A stretch of 64,000 nucleotides of DNA from DASUHT01 sp038230835 (GCA_038230835.1 JBBRMM010000010.1:57460-121459), one strand, 5' to 3'; shown: positions 35,270 through 43,182, counted from the first letter of the stretch. The notes: a model not told the origin generated them from the letters alone. A program made the numbers and translations.

Positions 35270-35994
35270 GGATCGACGTCGCCTTCACCCCCGCCGACCC
35301 GGCCCACGCGTCCGTGGCGATCGTGATCGACGTGCTGCGGGCGACGACCACCATCACCACCGCCCTTGCCCAGGGCTACGACCGGGTGCTGGCCTGCGGC
35401 GAGCTCGAGCAGGCCCGCAATCTCGCCGCGCGCCTGGGTGACGGCACGGTGCTCGCGGGCGAGCGGCAGTGCGTCAAGCCGGAGGGCTTCGACCTCGGCA
35501 ACTCGCCCCGCGAGTTCACGGACGCCCAGCCGCTCGGCTCCACGCTGGTGCTGACCACGACCAACGGCACCCGCGCCATCGTGACCGCCGCCCAGCACTC
35601 CGATGCGGTCGTGATCGGATGCCTGGCCAACCTCACCGCCTGTGCGGCCGCCGCCGCCCGCGTGGCCCGCGAGGCGGCGGGTGACGTGCTGGTGCAGTGC
35701 GCAGGCGTCAAAGGCGACTTCACCATGGATGACGCCTACACCGCCGGGCGGTTCGTGACCGAGCTGGCGGTCTGGCTCTCGGAGTGGGAGCGCACCGACG
35801 CCGCGTATGCCGCCGAGACGATCGCCCTCGGGTTTCCGAGCGCGATCGAGGGACTGTCGGCCTCGCGGAGCGCGCGCAATCTGCGTGCTGCCAACCTGTA
35901 TGACGATGTCCGCCACTGCTCGCGTGAGAGCGTGCTGGATGTGATCGGCCGGGTGGGGGACGTCGATGCCGGCGTGGCGCTGATCACGACCTGA
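35266..35994 (+). CDS. 2-phosphosulfolactate phosphatase (ComB) family protein
   Basis: Protein of 242 residues. The family is named for ComB, which dephosphorylates 2-phosphosulfolactate in coenzyme M synthesis. Motifs: IVIDVLRATTTITTALAQGYDRVLA, LAGERQCVKPEGFDLGNSPREF, LVLTTTNGTRAI, CAGVKGDFTMDDAYTAGRFV and SRSARNLRAANLYDDVRHCSRES. Many bacteria without coenzyme M carry such genes, so the true substrate may differ. ATG 35266 overlaps the ppdK stop, so it is coupled to ppdK; a link to PEP metabolism is plausible since the ComB pathway starts from PEP. No comA or comC is seen here. Confidence 0.88.
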   Translation: MRIDVAFTPADPAHASVAIVIDVLRATTTITTALAQGYDRVLACGELEQARNLAARLGDGTVLAGERQCVKPEGFDLGNSPREFTDAQPLGSTLVLTTTNGTRAIVTAAQHSDAVVIGCLANLTACAAAAARVAREAAGDVLVQCAGVKGDFTMDDAYTAGRFVTELAVWLSEWERTDAAYAAETIALGFPSAIEGLSASRSARNLRAANLYDDVRHCSRESVLDVIGRVGDVDAGVALITT

Positions 35995-36321
35995 TCAGCG
36001 GCTCAGTCCGAGCGCCGCGCGCAGGCCGGCCTCGATCCGAACCATGATCGCGGGCGCCACCGTTCCCAGGTGCCGGCGATACGGCTTCTGGAGGGTGAAC
36101 AGGTCGTGGCAGATCACCCACGTCGGCACATCGAGTCCGGCGATGTGGCCGGCGGGAATCGGAATCGCGGTGGGGATCTGCCGCTCGCGGTCGACCGACG
36201 TGAGCCGCGCCACGATCGGCTGCAGGGCGCGGGACACGGGGTCGGCGGACACGATGATCACCGGCTTGTCGCCGATGCCCGGCATGTCCACGTACCACAC
36301 CGCCCCGCGGTGGTAGTTCAC
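35995..36321 (-). CDS. MazF/PemK-type toxin
   Basis: Type II toxin of 108 residues, expected to be a sequence-specific endoribonuclease. Family features are the N-terminal RGAVWYVDMPG, KPVIIVSADPVSR (strand with conserved Pro/Val), the TSVDRERQIPTAIPI region where the catalytic Arg/Thr lie, and HDLFTLQKPYRRHLGTV. GTG 36321 overlaps the stop of the upstream antitoxin gene by 4 bp (GTGA), the usual antitoxin-first order. Its stop is one base from the convergent ComB-like gene's end. Confidence 0.87.
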   Translation of the reverse strand: MNYHRGAVWYVDMPGIGDKPVIIVSADPVSRALQPIVARLTSVDRERQIPTAIPIPAGHIAGLDVPTWVICHDLFTLQKPYRRHLGTVAPAIMVRIEAGLRAALGLSR

Positions 36322-36680
36322 GGGTTTGCCCAGCGGCGCGCCTCGCGTTCGAGCGCGGCGCGTCGAGTGGCCTCGCCGTCCTCGTCGTCAGCCACCCACG
36401 CCTGATACTCCTGCTCGTCGGAGGCCTCGGCTGCGGCACTCTCAACGGCACCGGTGAGCCCCTCCACAGCGGCTCTGATGAACGCCGACTGATCGAGGAT
36501 GAGCTCGGGCTGCCCGGCGAGCGCACGGTGGATGTGCAGCTCGAACGTCGGCGTGACCGCGTCCGTGAGCGGCCCAACGCCCGAGCCCGGTGCGGCGCGG
36601 AGCTCGGCGAGCGCCGCCGCGATCCTCGCACCGAGGTCGGGAGGCGCCCGAAAGCTGTAGGTGCGCTGAGGAATCGCCAT
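36318..36680 (-). CDS. Probable antitoxin paired with the MazF-like toxin
   Basis: A 120-residue protein of no family I can name, placed directly before the toxin with a 4-bp overlap. The N-terminal region (PQRTYSFRAPPDLGARIAAALAEL) looks like a ribbon-helix-helix DNA-binding segment. The middle FIRAAVEGLTGAVESAAAEAS is helical, and the acidic C-terminal stretch ADDEDGEATRRAALEREARRW would suit toxin binding. ATG 36680 is chosen from the TACGAT box ten bases upstream; a longer frame continuing upstream to 37160 lacks supporting features. Autoregulation by the pair is expected for the family and inferred here. Confidence 0.75.
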   Translation of the reverse strand: MAIPQRTYSFRAPPDLGARIAAALAELRAAPGSGVGPLTDAVTPTFELHIHRALAGQPELILDQSAFIRAAVEGLTGAVESAAAEASDEQEYQAWVADDEDGEATRRAALEREARRWANP

Positions 36681-36690
36681 CGCCCACCCC

Positions 36691-36719
36691 ATCGTAGGCG
36701 AATCGAAAACGAATTGCAA
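36691..36719 (-). promoter_or_regulatory. Toxin-antitoxin promoter, TTGCAA-N17-TACGAT
   Basis: On the minus strand TTGCAA (36714-36719) is 17 bases from TACGAT (36691-36696), followed ten bases later by ATG 36680. A sigma-70-like pair. Confidence 0.5.
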
Positions 36720-37194
36720 TGCGGAGTCATCATTACCGGGTCCCCCGAACGGCGCCTGCCGACCCGTGCGGTTGTCAACGGGATCGCCTTCTACTGGTTC
36801 TGCATCGTGACCTTCGGCTGCTCGCACGTCCACCTCCAGTTCGCCCAGATCCAGCACTTCCTGGGCTTCAACGAGAGCTGCCAACCGGCGCTTTTCGGGT
36901 CCACAACGCACGCGATCGTCGCGACACGGTCGGTCGCCTGGTGGCGACTGTTGCAGCTGACGCTGGTAGCGTCGGTCGTCCCCTGCGTTCTTCCGGCTGG
37001 GCGCGCGGCGCGACCGACGACTGGAGCCGCCCTGCTGTACCGCCGCATCGCCCAATACGAGGCGACCCCCGATCGCATGCCCCGCCGTCGAGTCCGGCCA
37101 AAACCCTCGCCGGTCACGGTGCCGACTGTCGCCGCCCGGTGACACGCAGCGCACGCGCAAGTCTCATCCAATCTTGACCCGCAACAGTCTCGGG
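36720..37194. other. Long region without a recognisable gene
   Basis: About 475 bases between the antitoxin promoter and the phosphoesterase. Open frames exist on both strands, but their products are rich in Arg, Trp, Cys or Pro without motif, repeat or plausible start signals. It may be decayed sequence or a non-coding region; nothing can be named. Confidence 0.5.
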
Positions 37195-38202
37195 GTGGGC
37201 TACACCCTCCGCCGAAGCGCCTACCCGCTGATCCTGGCCGCGATGCTGGGGCTCTTCGCCGCCGCCTGCGGCTCGTCGTCGACGGCGGTCGAGCACACCC
37301 CACTGCCAACCGAAGGCCCGCCACCGGCCGGCATCTGCGGCAGGTCCACGTCCCCGCCGGCCACCTTCGACCACGTGATCGTGATCATGCTGGAGAATCA
37401 CAGCTACAGCCAGCTCGTCGGCCGCGGCACCGCCCACGACACGCCCTACCTCAACCAGCTGGCCAACCGCTGCGGCTTGGCCACCGACTACCGGTCGATC
37501 ACCCATCCGTCGCTGCCCAACTACCTCGCCGTCACCGGCGGGTTCACGTTCGGATTCACCACCGACTGCCAATGCAGCGTCGCAGCGCCCAGCATCTTCT
37601 CCGAGATCGCCGCAGCCGGGGGGTCGTGGGCCACCTACGCCGAATCGATGCCAACACCGTGTCAATCGACCGACAGCCTCGGCGTCTACTACACCGCCCA
37701 TCACAACCCACCGATCTTCTACCGCAACCTCGCCGCCACCTGCGGACCCAACGACCAACCGCTCGGCACACCCCGGCATGGCGCACTCGCGTCCGCCCTC
37801 GCCAGTGGCACGCTCGCACGCTACGTCTTCATCGCCCCCGACCGCTGCCACGACATGCACGACTGCCCGCTCAAGACCGGCGACTCGTGGGTGTCGTGGT
37901 GGGTGAACACGATCGCTCAGAGCCCGGCCTACCGCAACCAGGCGACCGCGATCCTCATCACCGTCGACGAAGGCACCGGTGGCCACATCGGTAAGGGCGA
38001 AAACTGCGCCGCCAACCCCACCGACCAAAGCTGCCACGTGCCGCTGATCGTCGTCAGCCGCTACGTGCCGACCGGAACCCGGGTGCGCTTCCCGCTTGAC
38101 CACTACTCGCTCATGCGCGCGACCGCCGAGCTCACCGGCGTCGCGCCGCTCGGCGCGGGCGCCAGCGCCCCGGACATGCTGCACGCGTTCGGCCTTCGAT
38201 GA
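37195..38202 (+). CDS. Secreted phosphoesterase lipoprotein (phospholipase C/acid phosphatase-like)
   Basis: About 335 residues from GTG 37195 (TTG 37174 is possible). RRSAYPLILAAMLGLFAAAC is a lipoprotein signal with lipobox ending in Cys. The mature part belongs to the phosphoesterase family of the alkaline-phosphatase superfamily: VIVIMLENHSYSQLVGRG (metal Glu-Asn pair), SITHPSLPNYLAVTGG, YVFIAPDRCHDMHDC, AILITVDEG and CHVPLIVVSRYVPTG, then DHYSLMRATAELTG. It would hydrolyse a phosphoester at the outer membrane-anchored surface. The substrate is not readable. AACAGT with a six-base gap precedes GTG 37195, a weak promoter match. Confidence 0.87.
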   Translation: MGYTLRRSAYPLILAAMLGLFAAACGSSSTAVEHTPLPTEGPPPAGICGRSTSPPATFDHVIVIMLENHSYSQLVGRGTAHDTPYLNQLANRCGLATDYRSITHPSLPNYLAVTGGFTFGFTTDCQCSVAAPSIFSEIAAAGGSWATYAESMPTPCQSTDSLGVYYTAHHNPPIFYRNLAATCGPNDQPLGTPRHGALASALASGTLARYVFIAPDRCHDMHDCPLKTGDSWVSWWVNTIAQSPAYRNQATAILITVDEGTGGHIGKGENCAANPTDQSCHVPLIVVSRYVPTGTRVRFPLDHYSLMRATAELTGVAPLGAGASAPDMLHAFGLR

Positions 38203-38224
38203 GGGCTCCGTAATCCTCGATCGG

Positions 38225-38230
38225 TAGCAT
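38225..38230 (+). promoter_or_regulatory. -10 box TAGCAT before the two-propeller protein
   Basis: TAGCAT, six bases, then ATC 38237, the point where the signal/anchor sequence would begin. The box also ends the open frame, since its TAG is in frame. Confidence 0.5.
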
Positions 38231-38236
38231 TCGCCC

Positions 38237-40264
38237 ATCGCCTCCAGAGGCACCCAACGAAGAGTCCGCGCGACCCGTCAGCGCATCCTCGTCCGCCGAC
38301 TCGTCGCGGGATCGCTGGTGGCTATCGCCGTGGCCTGGATCGTGAACGCCGGTGGCGGTCACGGCCCGTCGCTGCTGCCCTCCAGCAGCCACGGGTCCGG
38401 TACCTCGTCGCCGCTCGGCGGCGTGTCGTCGACCTCAGACCCGAGGCCGCGGCTGGTCTCACAACATCTTGGGTCGCTGCCGCAGCCGTTGCAGGATCCG
38501 GCCGTCGCCGAAATCGGCGGGGTCGTCTATGCGTTCGGCGGCCTCACCGCCGCTCAGACCTCGTCCAGTTCGGTGACCGCGATTGGCGCCAGCGGTCTGA
38601 GATCGCTGCACGGACTCCCGACTCCGGTGCACGACGCGGCCGCCGCGACCATCGGCGGGCGACTCTACGTGCTCGGCGGTGGGCAGTCGGTCAGCTACTC
38701 CGGAATCGGCCGCTACGACCCGGCCGGCGGGGTCACGCGGCTCGTCGGATCGCTGCCGACGCCGCTCTCCGACCTGGCGATCGCCACCGTCGGCTCGACC
38801 AGCTACGTGGTCGGCGGCTTCACCGGACAGACCTTCTCCAACCGGATCTACGCCTATCACGGCGGCGGCTCGGCAACGCCGGCGGGCACGCTGCCTACCG
38901 GGCTTCGCTACGCAGCCGTGGCGACGCTCGGCGGGCGGGTGATCATCGCCGGTGGGCGGACGACGTCCGGGCCCACCGCTGCGGTGCTCGAGTTCGACCC
39001 GGCCAGCGGGGCGGTGCGTCGGATCGGCAGCCTTCCCGAGCCGCTGATGCACGCCGGCGCCGGGGTGATCGGCAGCACCATGTACGTGGTCGGTGGCATT
39101 ACGGGATCGGGCTCGACCTCGGCGCGAGTGCTCGCGATCGACGCCACCGGCGGCGTCCGCCCGGCCCTCACCCTGGCTCATGCGGTGTCCGACGCCGGGG
39201 TGGCCACGACCCCCTCCGGGCTGGTCGTGGTGGGGGGCTTCGACGGCTCGGCGCCGGTGGCCGACGTGTGGCGGCTCGGTTTTGGTGCCCCGCCGCGAAC
39301 GGGCCCCAAACCTCCGACCGCATCCGTGAACTTCCACGGGCCGCTGCCGGGCGACCTGCTGATCGCCGACCGCGGCAACAACCGGATGCTCGTCGTCAAC
39401 CCGCAGAAGAAGGTCATCTGGCGGTTCCCGAAGCTGGGGTCGGGGCTGACCCTGCACTTCGACGACGACACCTTCTTCACCCCCGACGGCAAGCGCATCA
39501 TCTCCAACGAGGAGGAGAACCACGACATCATCCAGGTCACCTTCCCGCAGGGGCAGCTGGTCTGGCGCTACGGCCACCCGGGCGTCAAGGGCGCCTCGCC
39601 CGGGTACCTGAACACGCCCGACGACGCCTACGCGCTGCCCGGCGGGGTGGTGATCGTCGCGGACGCCTACAACTGTCGGGTGCTCGAGATCAAGGGCCAC
39701 CGGATCCTGCGCTCGATCGGCCACGCCGGCACCTGCGTGCACAACCCGCCCTACAGTCTGGGCGCGATCAACGGCGACACCCCGCTGCGCAACGGGCACA
39801 TCCTGGTCAGCGAGATCAACGGGTCGTACATCGACGAGTTCACCCTCACCGGGCACCTGGTGCGGGTGTACCGCGCGCCGGTGAGCTACCCGTCCGACCC
39901 GCAGTTGACGGTCAACGGCAACATCATTCTGGCCGACTACGCGAGCCCCGGCGGCGTCGTCATCCTCAACCGCCACACCGGCAAGGCGATGTGGACCTAC
40001 CGCCCGGCCTCGGGGCCGGGCCGGCTCGACCACCCCAGCCTGGCCGCCATGCTGCCCAACGGGATGGTGATCGTGAGCGACGATTACAACCACCGGATCG
40101 TGATCATCAACCCGCGCACCAACCGCATCGTCTGGCAGTACGGGCACCTGGGCGCGGCCGGCCGTGGCCCCGGCTACCTCAACACGCCAGACGGGTTCGA
40201 CTTCCTGCCGGTCAACGCGTCCGGCCAGCCCGACCCGGCGAAGGTCTGGGCGACGCGCAGGTAG
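38237..40264 (+). CDS. Exported protein with Kelch-like and NHL/PQQ-like beta-propellers
   Basis: No ATG, GTG or TTG is available between the in-frame TAG at 38225 and GTG 38318, yet the frame in between encodes a basic n-region (SRGTQRRVRATRQRILVRR) ahead of the hydrophobic LVAGSLVAIAVAWIV. I therefore place the start at ATC 38237 (675 residues); GTG 38318 is the conservative choice. Residues about 70-360 hold six or so Kelch-like repeats (GGVVYAFGG, GGRLYVLGGG, GSTSYVVGGF). About 380-660 form a second propeller with DLLIADRGNNRMLVVNP, VVIVADAYNCRVLEI and VIVSDDYNHRIVIINP. Probably membrane-anchored outside; ligand unknown. The nitrile hydratase operon follows 19 bases later. Confidence 0.8.
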   Translation: MASRGTQRRVRATRQRILVRRLVAGSLVAIAVAWIVNAGGGHGPSLLPSSSHGSGTSSPLGGVSSTSDPRPRLVSQHLGSLPQPLQDPAVAEIGGVVYAFGGLTAAQTSSSSVTAIGASGLRSLHGLPTPVHDAAAATIGGRLYVLGGGQSVSYSGIGRYDPAGGVTRLVGSLPTPLSDLAIATVGSTSYVVGGFTGQTFSNRIYAYHGGGSATPAGTLPTGLRYAAVATLGGRVIIAGGRTTSGPTAAVLEFDPASGAVRRIGSLPEPLMHAGAGVIGSTMYVVGGITGSGSTSARVLAIDATGGVRPALTLAHAVSDAGVATTPSGLVVVGGFDGSAPVADVWRLGFGAPPRTGPKPPTASVNFHGPLPGDLLIADRGNNRMLVVNPQKKVIWRFPKLGSGLTLHFDDDTFFTPDGKRIISNEEENHDIIQVTFPQGQLVWRYGHPGVKGASPGYLNTPDDAYALPGGVVIVADAYNCRVLEIKGHRILRSIGHAGTCVHNPPYSLGAINGDTPLRNGHILVSEINGSYIDEFTLTGHLVRVYRAPVSYPSDPQLTVNGNIILADYASPGGVVILNRHTGKAMWTYRPASGPGRLDHPSLAAMLPNGMVIVSDDYNHRIVIINPRTNRIVWQYGHLGAAGRGPGYLNTPDGFDFLPVNASGQPDPAKVWATRR

Positions 40265-40271
40265 GTCGCGG

Positions 40272-40277
40272 TATCGT
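40272..40277 (+). promoter_or_regulatory. -10 box TATCGT, leaderless nitrile hydratase operon promoter
   Basis: TATCGT, six bases, then ATG 40284. Confidence 0.6.
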
Positions 40278-40283
40278 GCGCGC

Positions 40284-40937
40284 ATGGACGGCGCGTACGA
40301 CATGGGCGGGATGGCGACCTTCGGGGCGGTGGACGCGGCCGACGACGCGGTCTTCCACGCCCGCTGGGAGGAGCGCGCGTTCGGTATCTCGATGATCGCG
40401 ATGTGCGAAGGTCTCGCCTCGGGCGGCGGTCTGCGCGAAACCATGTACGCCATGCATCCCGCCGTGTACCTGACGACTCCGTACTACGGCCGCTGGCTGC
40501 ACGCGATCGAGCAATTGATGGTCGCCTCCGGCACGATCACCTCGGCAGAGGTGGACGCGTGGGTGCAGCGGCTGCGGGCCGGGGAGGCCGTGCCCGCGTC
40601 CTCGGACTCCGCCCTGACGCAGCGCACGGTCGCGGCGTTCGACGAGCGGCTGGTGCGGCCGCTGCCGGCCACCGCGCGGTTCGCGGTCGGTGACCCGGTG
40701 CGGGTGCGCCGGATGTGGCCACGGGACGAGAACCACGCCCCGCGCTACCTGCGCGGCGTTCCAGGGGTGATCGAGCGTGTCCAGTGCGAGGATCCGCCGC
40801 CCGGATCAGATGGCCATGCCGCGGAACCGGTGTACGCGGTGCGCTTTTCCTCGACCGATGTCTTCGGAGCGCAGGAAGAACCGCCGTTCACGATCCTTGC
40901 CGACCTGTGGGAGTCCTATCTGGAGGCCGATGCCTGA
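40284..40937 (+). CDS. nthB: Nitrile hydratase beta subunit
   Basis: Beta chain of the cytoplasmic enzyme that hydrates nitriles to amides. It has 217 residues. The start MDGAYDMGGMATFGAV is the family signature, then FHARWEERAFGI and the helical HPAVYLTTPYYGRWLHAIEQLMV. The C-terminal SH3-like domain contains FAVGDPVRVRRMWPRDENHAPRYLRG, GVIERV and YAVRFSSTDVFG. The conserved Arg that contacts the metal-cluster cysteine oxygens is expected in the N-terminal part. First gene of a beta-alpha-activator operon; its stop overlaps the alpha start by one base. Confidence 0.95.
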   Translation: MDGAYDMGGMATFGAVDAADDAVFHARWEERAFGISMIAMCEGLASGGGLRETMYAMHPAVYLTTPYYGRWLHAIEQLMVASGTITSAEVDAWVQRLRAGEAVPASSDSALTQRTVAAFDERLVRPLPATARFAVGDPVRVRRMWPRDENHAPRYLRGVPGVIERVQCEDPPPGSDGHAAEPVYAVRFSSTDVFGAQEEPPFTILADLWESYLEADA

Positions 40938-41590
40938 TGCACGACCACGACCATGATCACGACCACAGCCACGGCGAGGGTGGGTTCCACAGCCCGCGGC
41001 CGGAGTCGGAGATCGAGCTTCGCACACGGGCACTGGAGGCGCTCCTGGTCTCAAGAGGCCTCGCATCGACCGATGCCATCGACGCGGTGATCGACCACTA
41101 CGCCACCGACGTCGGCCCTCAGAACGGCGCTCGCGTGATCGCCCGCGCGTGGGTCGATCCGGAGTATCGCGCCCGCCTGCTGGACGACGGTGCCACCGCG
41201 ATCGCCGAGCTCGGCTTCGGCGGCGAGGAGGGTCACACGATGGTCGTCTGCGAGAACACGCCAGATGTCCGAAACGTGATCGTGTGCACGCTCTGCTCGT
41301 GCTACCCGTGGCCGGTGCTGGGGCTGCCGCCGAGCTGGTACAAGAGCGCGCCCTATCGCTCGCGGGTCGTCGCGGAGCCGCGAGCGGTGCTGTGCGAGTT
41401 CGGGGTGCGGGTGCCGGACGAGGTCGAGATCCGGGTGTGGGACTCGACCGCCGAGATCCGCTACCTGGTGCTGCCGCTGCGCCCACCGGGAACCGAGGGC
41501 ATGGGCGAGGACGAGCTGGCGGCGCTGGTCACGCGCGACTCGATGATCGGCACCGGTGACCCGCTGGCGCCGGCCGGCGTCCGGGCATGA
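40937..41590 (+). CDS. nthA: Nitrile hydratase alpha subunit, cobalt type, with His-rich N-terminus
   Basis: Catalytic alpha chain, 217 residues. The metal-claw motif is VCTLCSCYPWPVLGLPP, with Cys117, Cys120 and Cys122; Thr118 indicates the cobalt rather than iron class. WYKSAPYRSRVVAEPRAVL and EIRVWDSTAEIRYLVLP follow as expected. The N-terminus is unusual: residues 2-12 alternate His and Asp (HDHDHDHDHSH), an apparent metal-binding tail that could help cobalt acquisition. Overlaps the activator gene by ATGA. Post-translational oxidation of two Cys is known for the family. Confidence 0.96.
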   Translation: MHDHDHDHDHSHGEGGFHSPRPESEIELRTRALEALLVSRGLASTDAIDAVIDHYATDVGPQNGARVIARAWVDPEYRARLLDDGATAIAELGFGGEEGHTMVVCENTPDVRNVIVCTLCSCYPWPVLGLPPSWYKSAPYRSRVVAEPRAVLCEFGVRVPDEVEIRVWDSTAEIRYLVLPLRPPGTEGMGEDELAALVTRDSMIGTGDPLAPAGVRA

Positions 41591-41856
41591 GCGAGCCACT
41601 GCCGGCCGAACTGGCGGCGGCGATCCCGCGCTCCAACGGCGAGCCGGTGTTCGAGGAGCCGTGGCAGGCGCGTGCCCTGGGCATGGGCGTGGTCGCGCTC
41701 CGCGAGCTGGGGGTGGGGGCGCAGGAATGGCGCGACGCGCTGGCGGCGGCGATCGCCCGCCACGGCTACGACCCGGACGAGACTCCGGCCGGCGCCTACT
41801 ATACGGCCTGGGTGGAGGCGCTGGAGAGGCTGGTCTCGGAGCGTGCCGTCGTCTGA
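41587..41856 (+). CDS. Nitrile hydratase accessory/activator protein
   Basis: Chaperone-like protein of 89 residues for cobalt insertion into the alpha subunit, by self-subunit swapping in characterised systems. It resembles the N-terminal half of the beta subunit: GEPVFEEPWQARALGMGVVALREL, and the end YYTAWVEALERLV. It begins in a 4-bp overlap with the alpha gene. The strongly basic C-terminus of some activators is missing here. No dedicated cobalt transporter gene is next to it. Confidence 0.9.
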   Translation: MSEPLPAELAAAIPRSNGEPVFEEPWQARALGMGVVALRELGVGAQEWRDALAAAIARHGYDPDETPAGAYYTAWVEALERLVSERAVV

Positions 41857-41858
41857 GC

Positions 41859-42779
41859 TCAGGCGGTGCGGCAGGGATCGCCGAGCGGCGTGAAGGAGGT
41901 CAGCTCTCTGAACTTGGCCTGCTCGGTGGTGGCGCTGTAGGCGCCGGGCGAGGGGCCTTCCCACTGCACGATCGGCGTCACCCCGGGGCCCATCACGGTC
42001 AGCCGGTAGGCGTCGCCGTTGGCGCTGTAGGTGCGCCCGTACAGGGCGTACATGCCGAGGCAGAAGTTGCCAGCGCTGCGGTGGGTGAGCCCGGAGTTGA
42101 AGCGGTACCAGCCGGGGTGCCCCCAGCGCGGGTTCAGCGTGTCGATGTACACGTTGCGCCCATAGGTGTCGAGCGGGCTGCCGCCCGGGGTCGACGAGAA
42201 CCCGTACACGCCCGAGCCGCCGTAGCTCAGGTAGCCGAACACCTCGTCGTACTTGCCCGAGTTGAGCCAGCGGGTGTCGCCGAACAGGTGAGGCAGTGGG
42301 CCGCGCCAGTGCGAGAGGTGAAGCTCCTTGGCCTGCTGACGCCAGGTGCCCGTCCAGCCGCCGTCGCGAAGCTCGCGGCGCCAGGTCTGGATTGCCCAGT
42401 ACGACCCGTCGGAGCCGGTGCACGCGAACACCAGGTGTGACAGCGGCGGGCCGGTGTAGCGGGTGCAAGCGTTGTGCATCCTGGCCCAGTAGCCGGTGCC
42501 GAACGATCCGTAGCCGCCCGAGTAGTCGAGCTTGAACGCGTACTGGCCGACCGACTGGCTGGGAGTGCGCGCGTTGATCGCGCCCCAGGCCAGCACATGG
42601 TGCCGATGCCCGTAGCGATCGGTGTAGGAGACCCGCGCCAGTCCGTAGCGGTTGACGATCAGGGTGGGGTCGGTGGAGCCCGCCGTGATCATCTGGCTGG
42701 CGGAGGCTGTGCCGGCCCAAACTCCGAGCGAGATGAGAAGAAGACCAGTGAGGGCGAGTGTTCGTCTCAGACCGGCGAT
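41859..42779 (-). CDS. Secreted protein of unknown function
   Basis: Unrecognised protein. The mature part is rich in Gly, Tyr, Trp and Ser (VGQYAFKLDYSGGYGSFGTGYW, LVFACTGSDGSYWAIQTWRRELRDGG, YRFNSGLTHRSAGNFCLGMYALYGRTY), with about three Cys, suggesting a beta-rich exported domain. In-frame text before the first ATG (42692) encodes a good signal peptide: AGLRRTLALTGLLLISLGVWAGTASA. No standard start precedes it except CTG; ATC 42779 sits six bases after a GATAGT box and gives the full signal peptide, 306 residues in all. Convergent with the nitrile hydratase operon, two bases apart. Confidence 0.75.
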   Translation of the reverse strand: MAGLRRTLALTGLLLISLGVWAGTASASQMITAGSTDPTLIVNRYGLARVSYTDRYGHRHHVLAWGAINARTPSQSVGQYAFKLDYSGGYGSFGTGYWARMHNACTRYTGPPLSHLVFACTGSDGSYWAIQTWRRELRDGGWTGTWRQQAKELHLSHWRGPLPHLFGDTRWLNSGKYDEVFGYLSYGGSGVYGFSSTPGGSPLDTYGRNVYIDTLNPRWGHPGWYRFNSGLTHRSAGNFCLGMYALYGRTYSANGDAYRLTVMGPGVTPIVQWEGPSPGAYSATTEQAKFRELTSFTPLGDPCRTA

Positions 42780-42785
42780 GGAGTG

Positions 42786-42791
42786 ACTATC
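42786..42791 (-). promoter_or_regulatory. -10-like GATAGT before the secreted protein
   Basis: GATAGT on the minus strand, six bases before ATC 42779; it differs from the TANNNT pattern in its first base. Confidence 0.35.
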
Positions 42792-42963
42792 GGCAACGCA
42801 CCCGCATCAAGCAATGGGCATCCTGTAAGGATTCCGTTCGGAAGGCGACCGGTTACCGGCGCGGATTGCCAAGTTCCCCCGCTCGGGTGAGGCGGTGCGG
42901 CCGCAACGGCGCGATGCTTCGGTCCGTATCCGCGTCTCGGTTGTGAATGGAAGGGGTCTCGAG

Positions 42964-43128
42964 ATGATGCGCAGGATGCTCAACGGCGACGATCCGTGGG
43001 AGTACCCAGAGCAGGTGACGGTGCTGCAGTGGGCGCAGAGTCATGTGGCGCTCGCGGTCGGCGCAGCGGCGCTGATCTGGTTCGGGGTGGTGTACATCCT
43101 GACGCTGGTGGTGGACGCGTTCGTGTGA
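42964..43128 (+). CDS. Small single-pass membrane protein
   Basis: A 54-residue protein, MMRRMLNGDDPWEYPEQVT at the N-terminus, followed by a transmembrane helix (about residues 29-50: VALAVGAAALIWFGVVYILTLV). The start ATG 42964 has a GGAAGGGG run about ten bases upstream. I do not recognise the family. It lies alone between the secreted protein gene and another small anchored protein, all without obvious links. Confidence 0.6.
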   Translation: MMRRMLNGDDPWEYPEQVTVLQWAQSHVALAVGAAALIWFGVVYILTLVVDAFV

Positions 43129-43170
43129 GGTGGTTGGGTCGGGTGGCTTCCCGACGTCGGCACGGGCGCG

Positions 43171-43176
43171 TATGGT
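43171..43176 (+). promoter_or_regulatory. -10 box TATGGT before the anchored Cys-rich protein
   Basis: TATGGT, six G residues, then GTG 43183; leaderless geometry, though the G run could also act as a weak ribosome site. Confidence 0.5.
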
Positions 43177-43182
43177 GGGGGG

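Noticed and set aside
36528..37142. Plus-strand open frame across the antitoxin promoter region
   Set aside because: The 5' half overlaps the antitoxin gene in antisense. The rest is rich in Trp, Phe and Cys without motif or start signal, so no gene is called.
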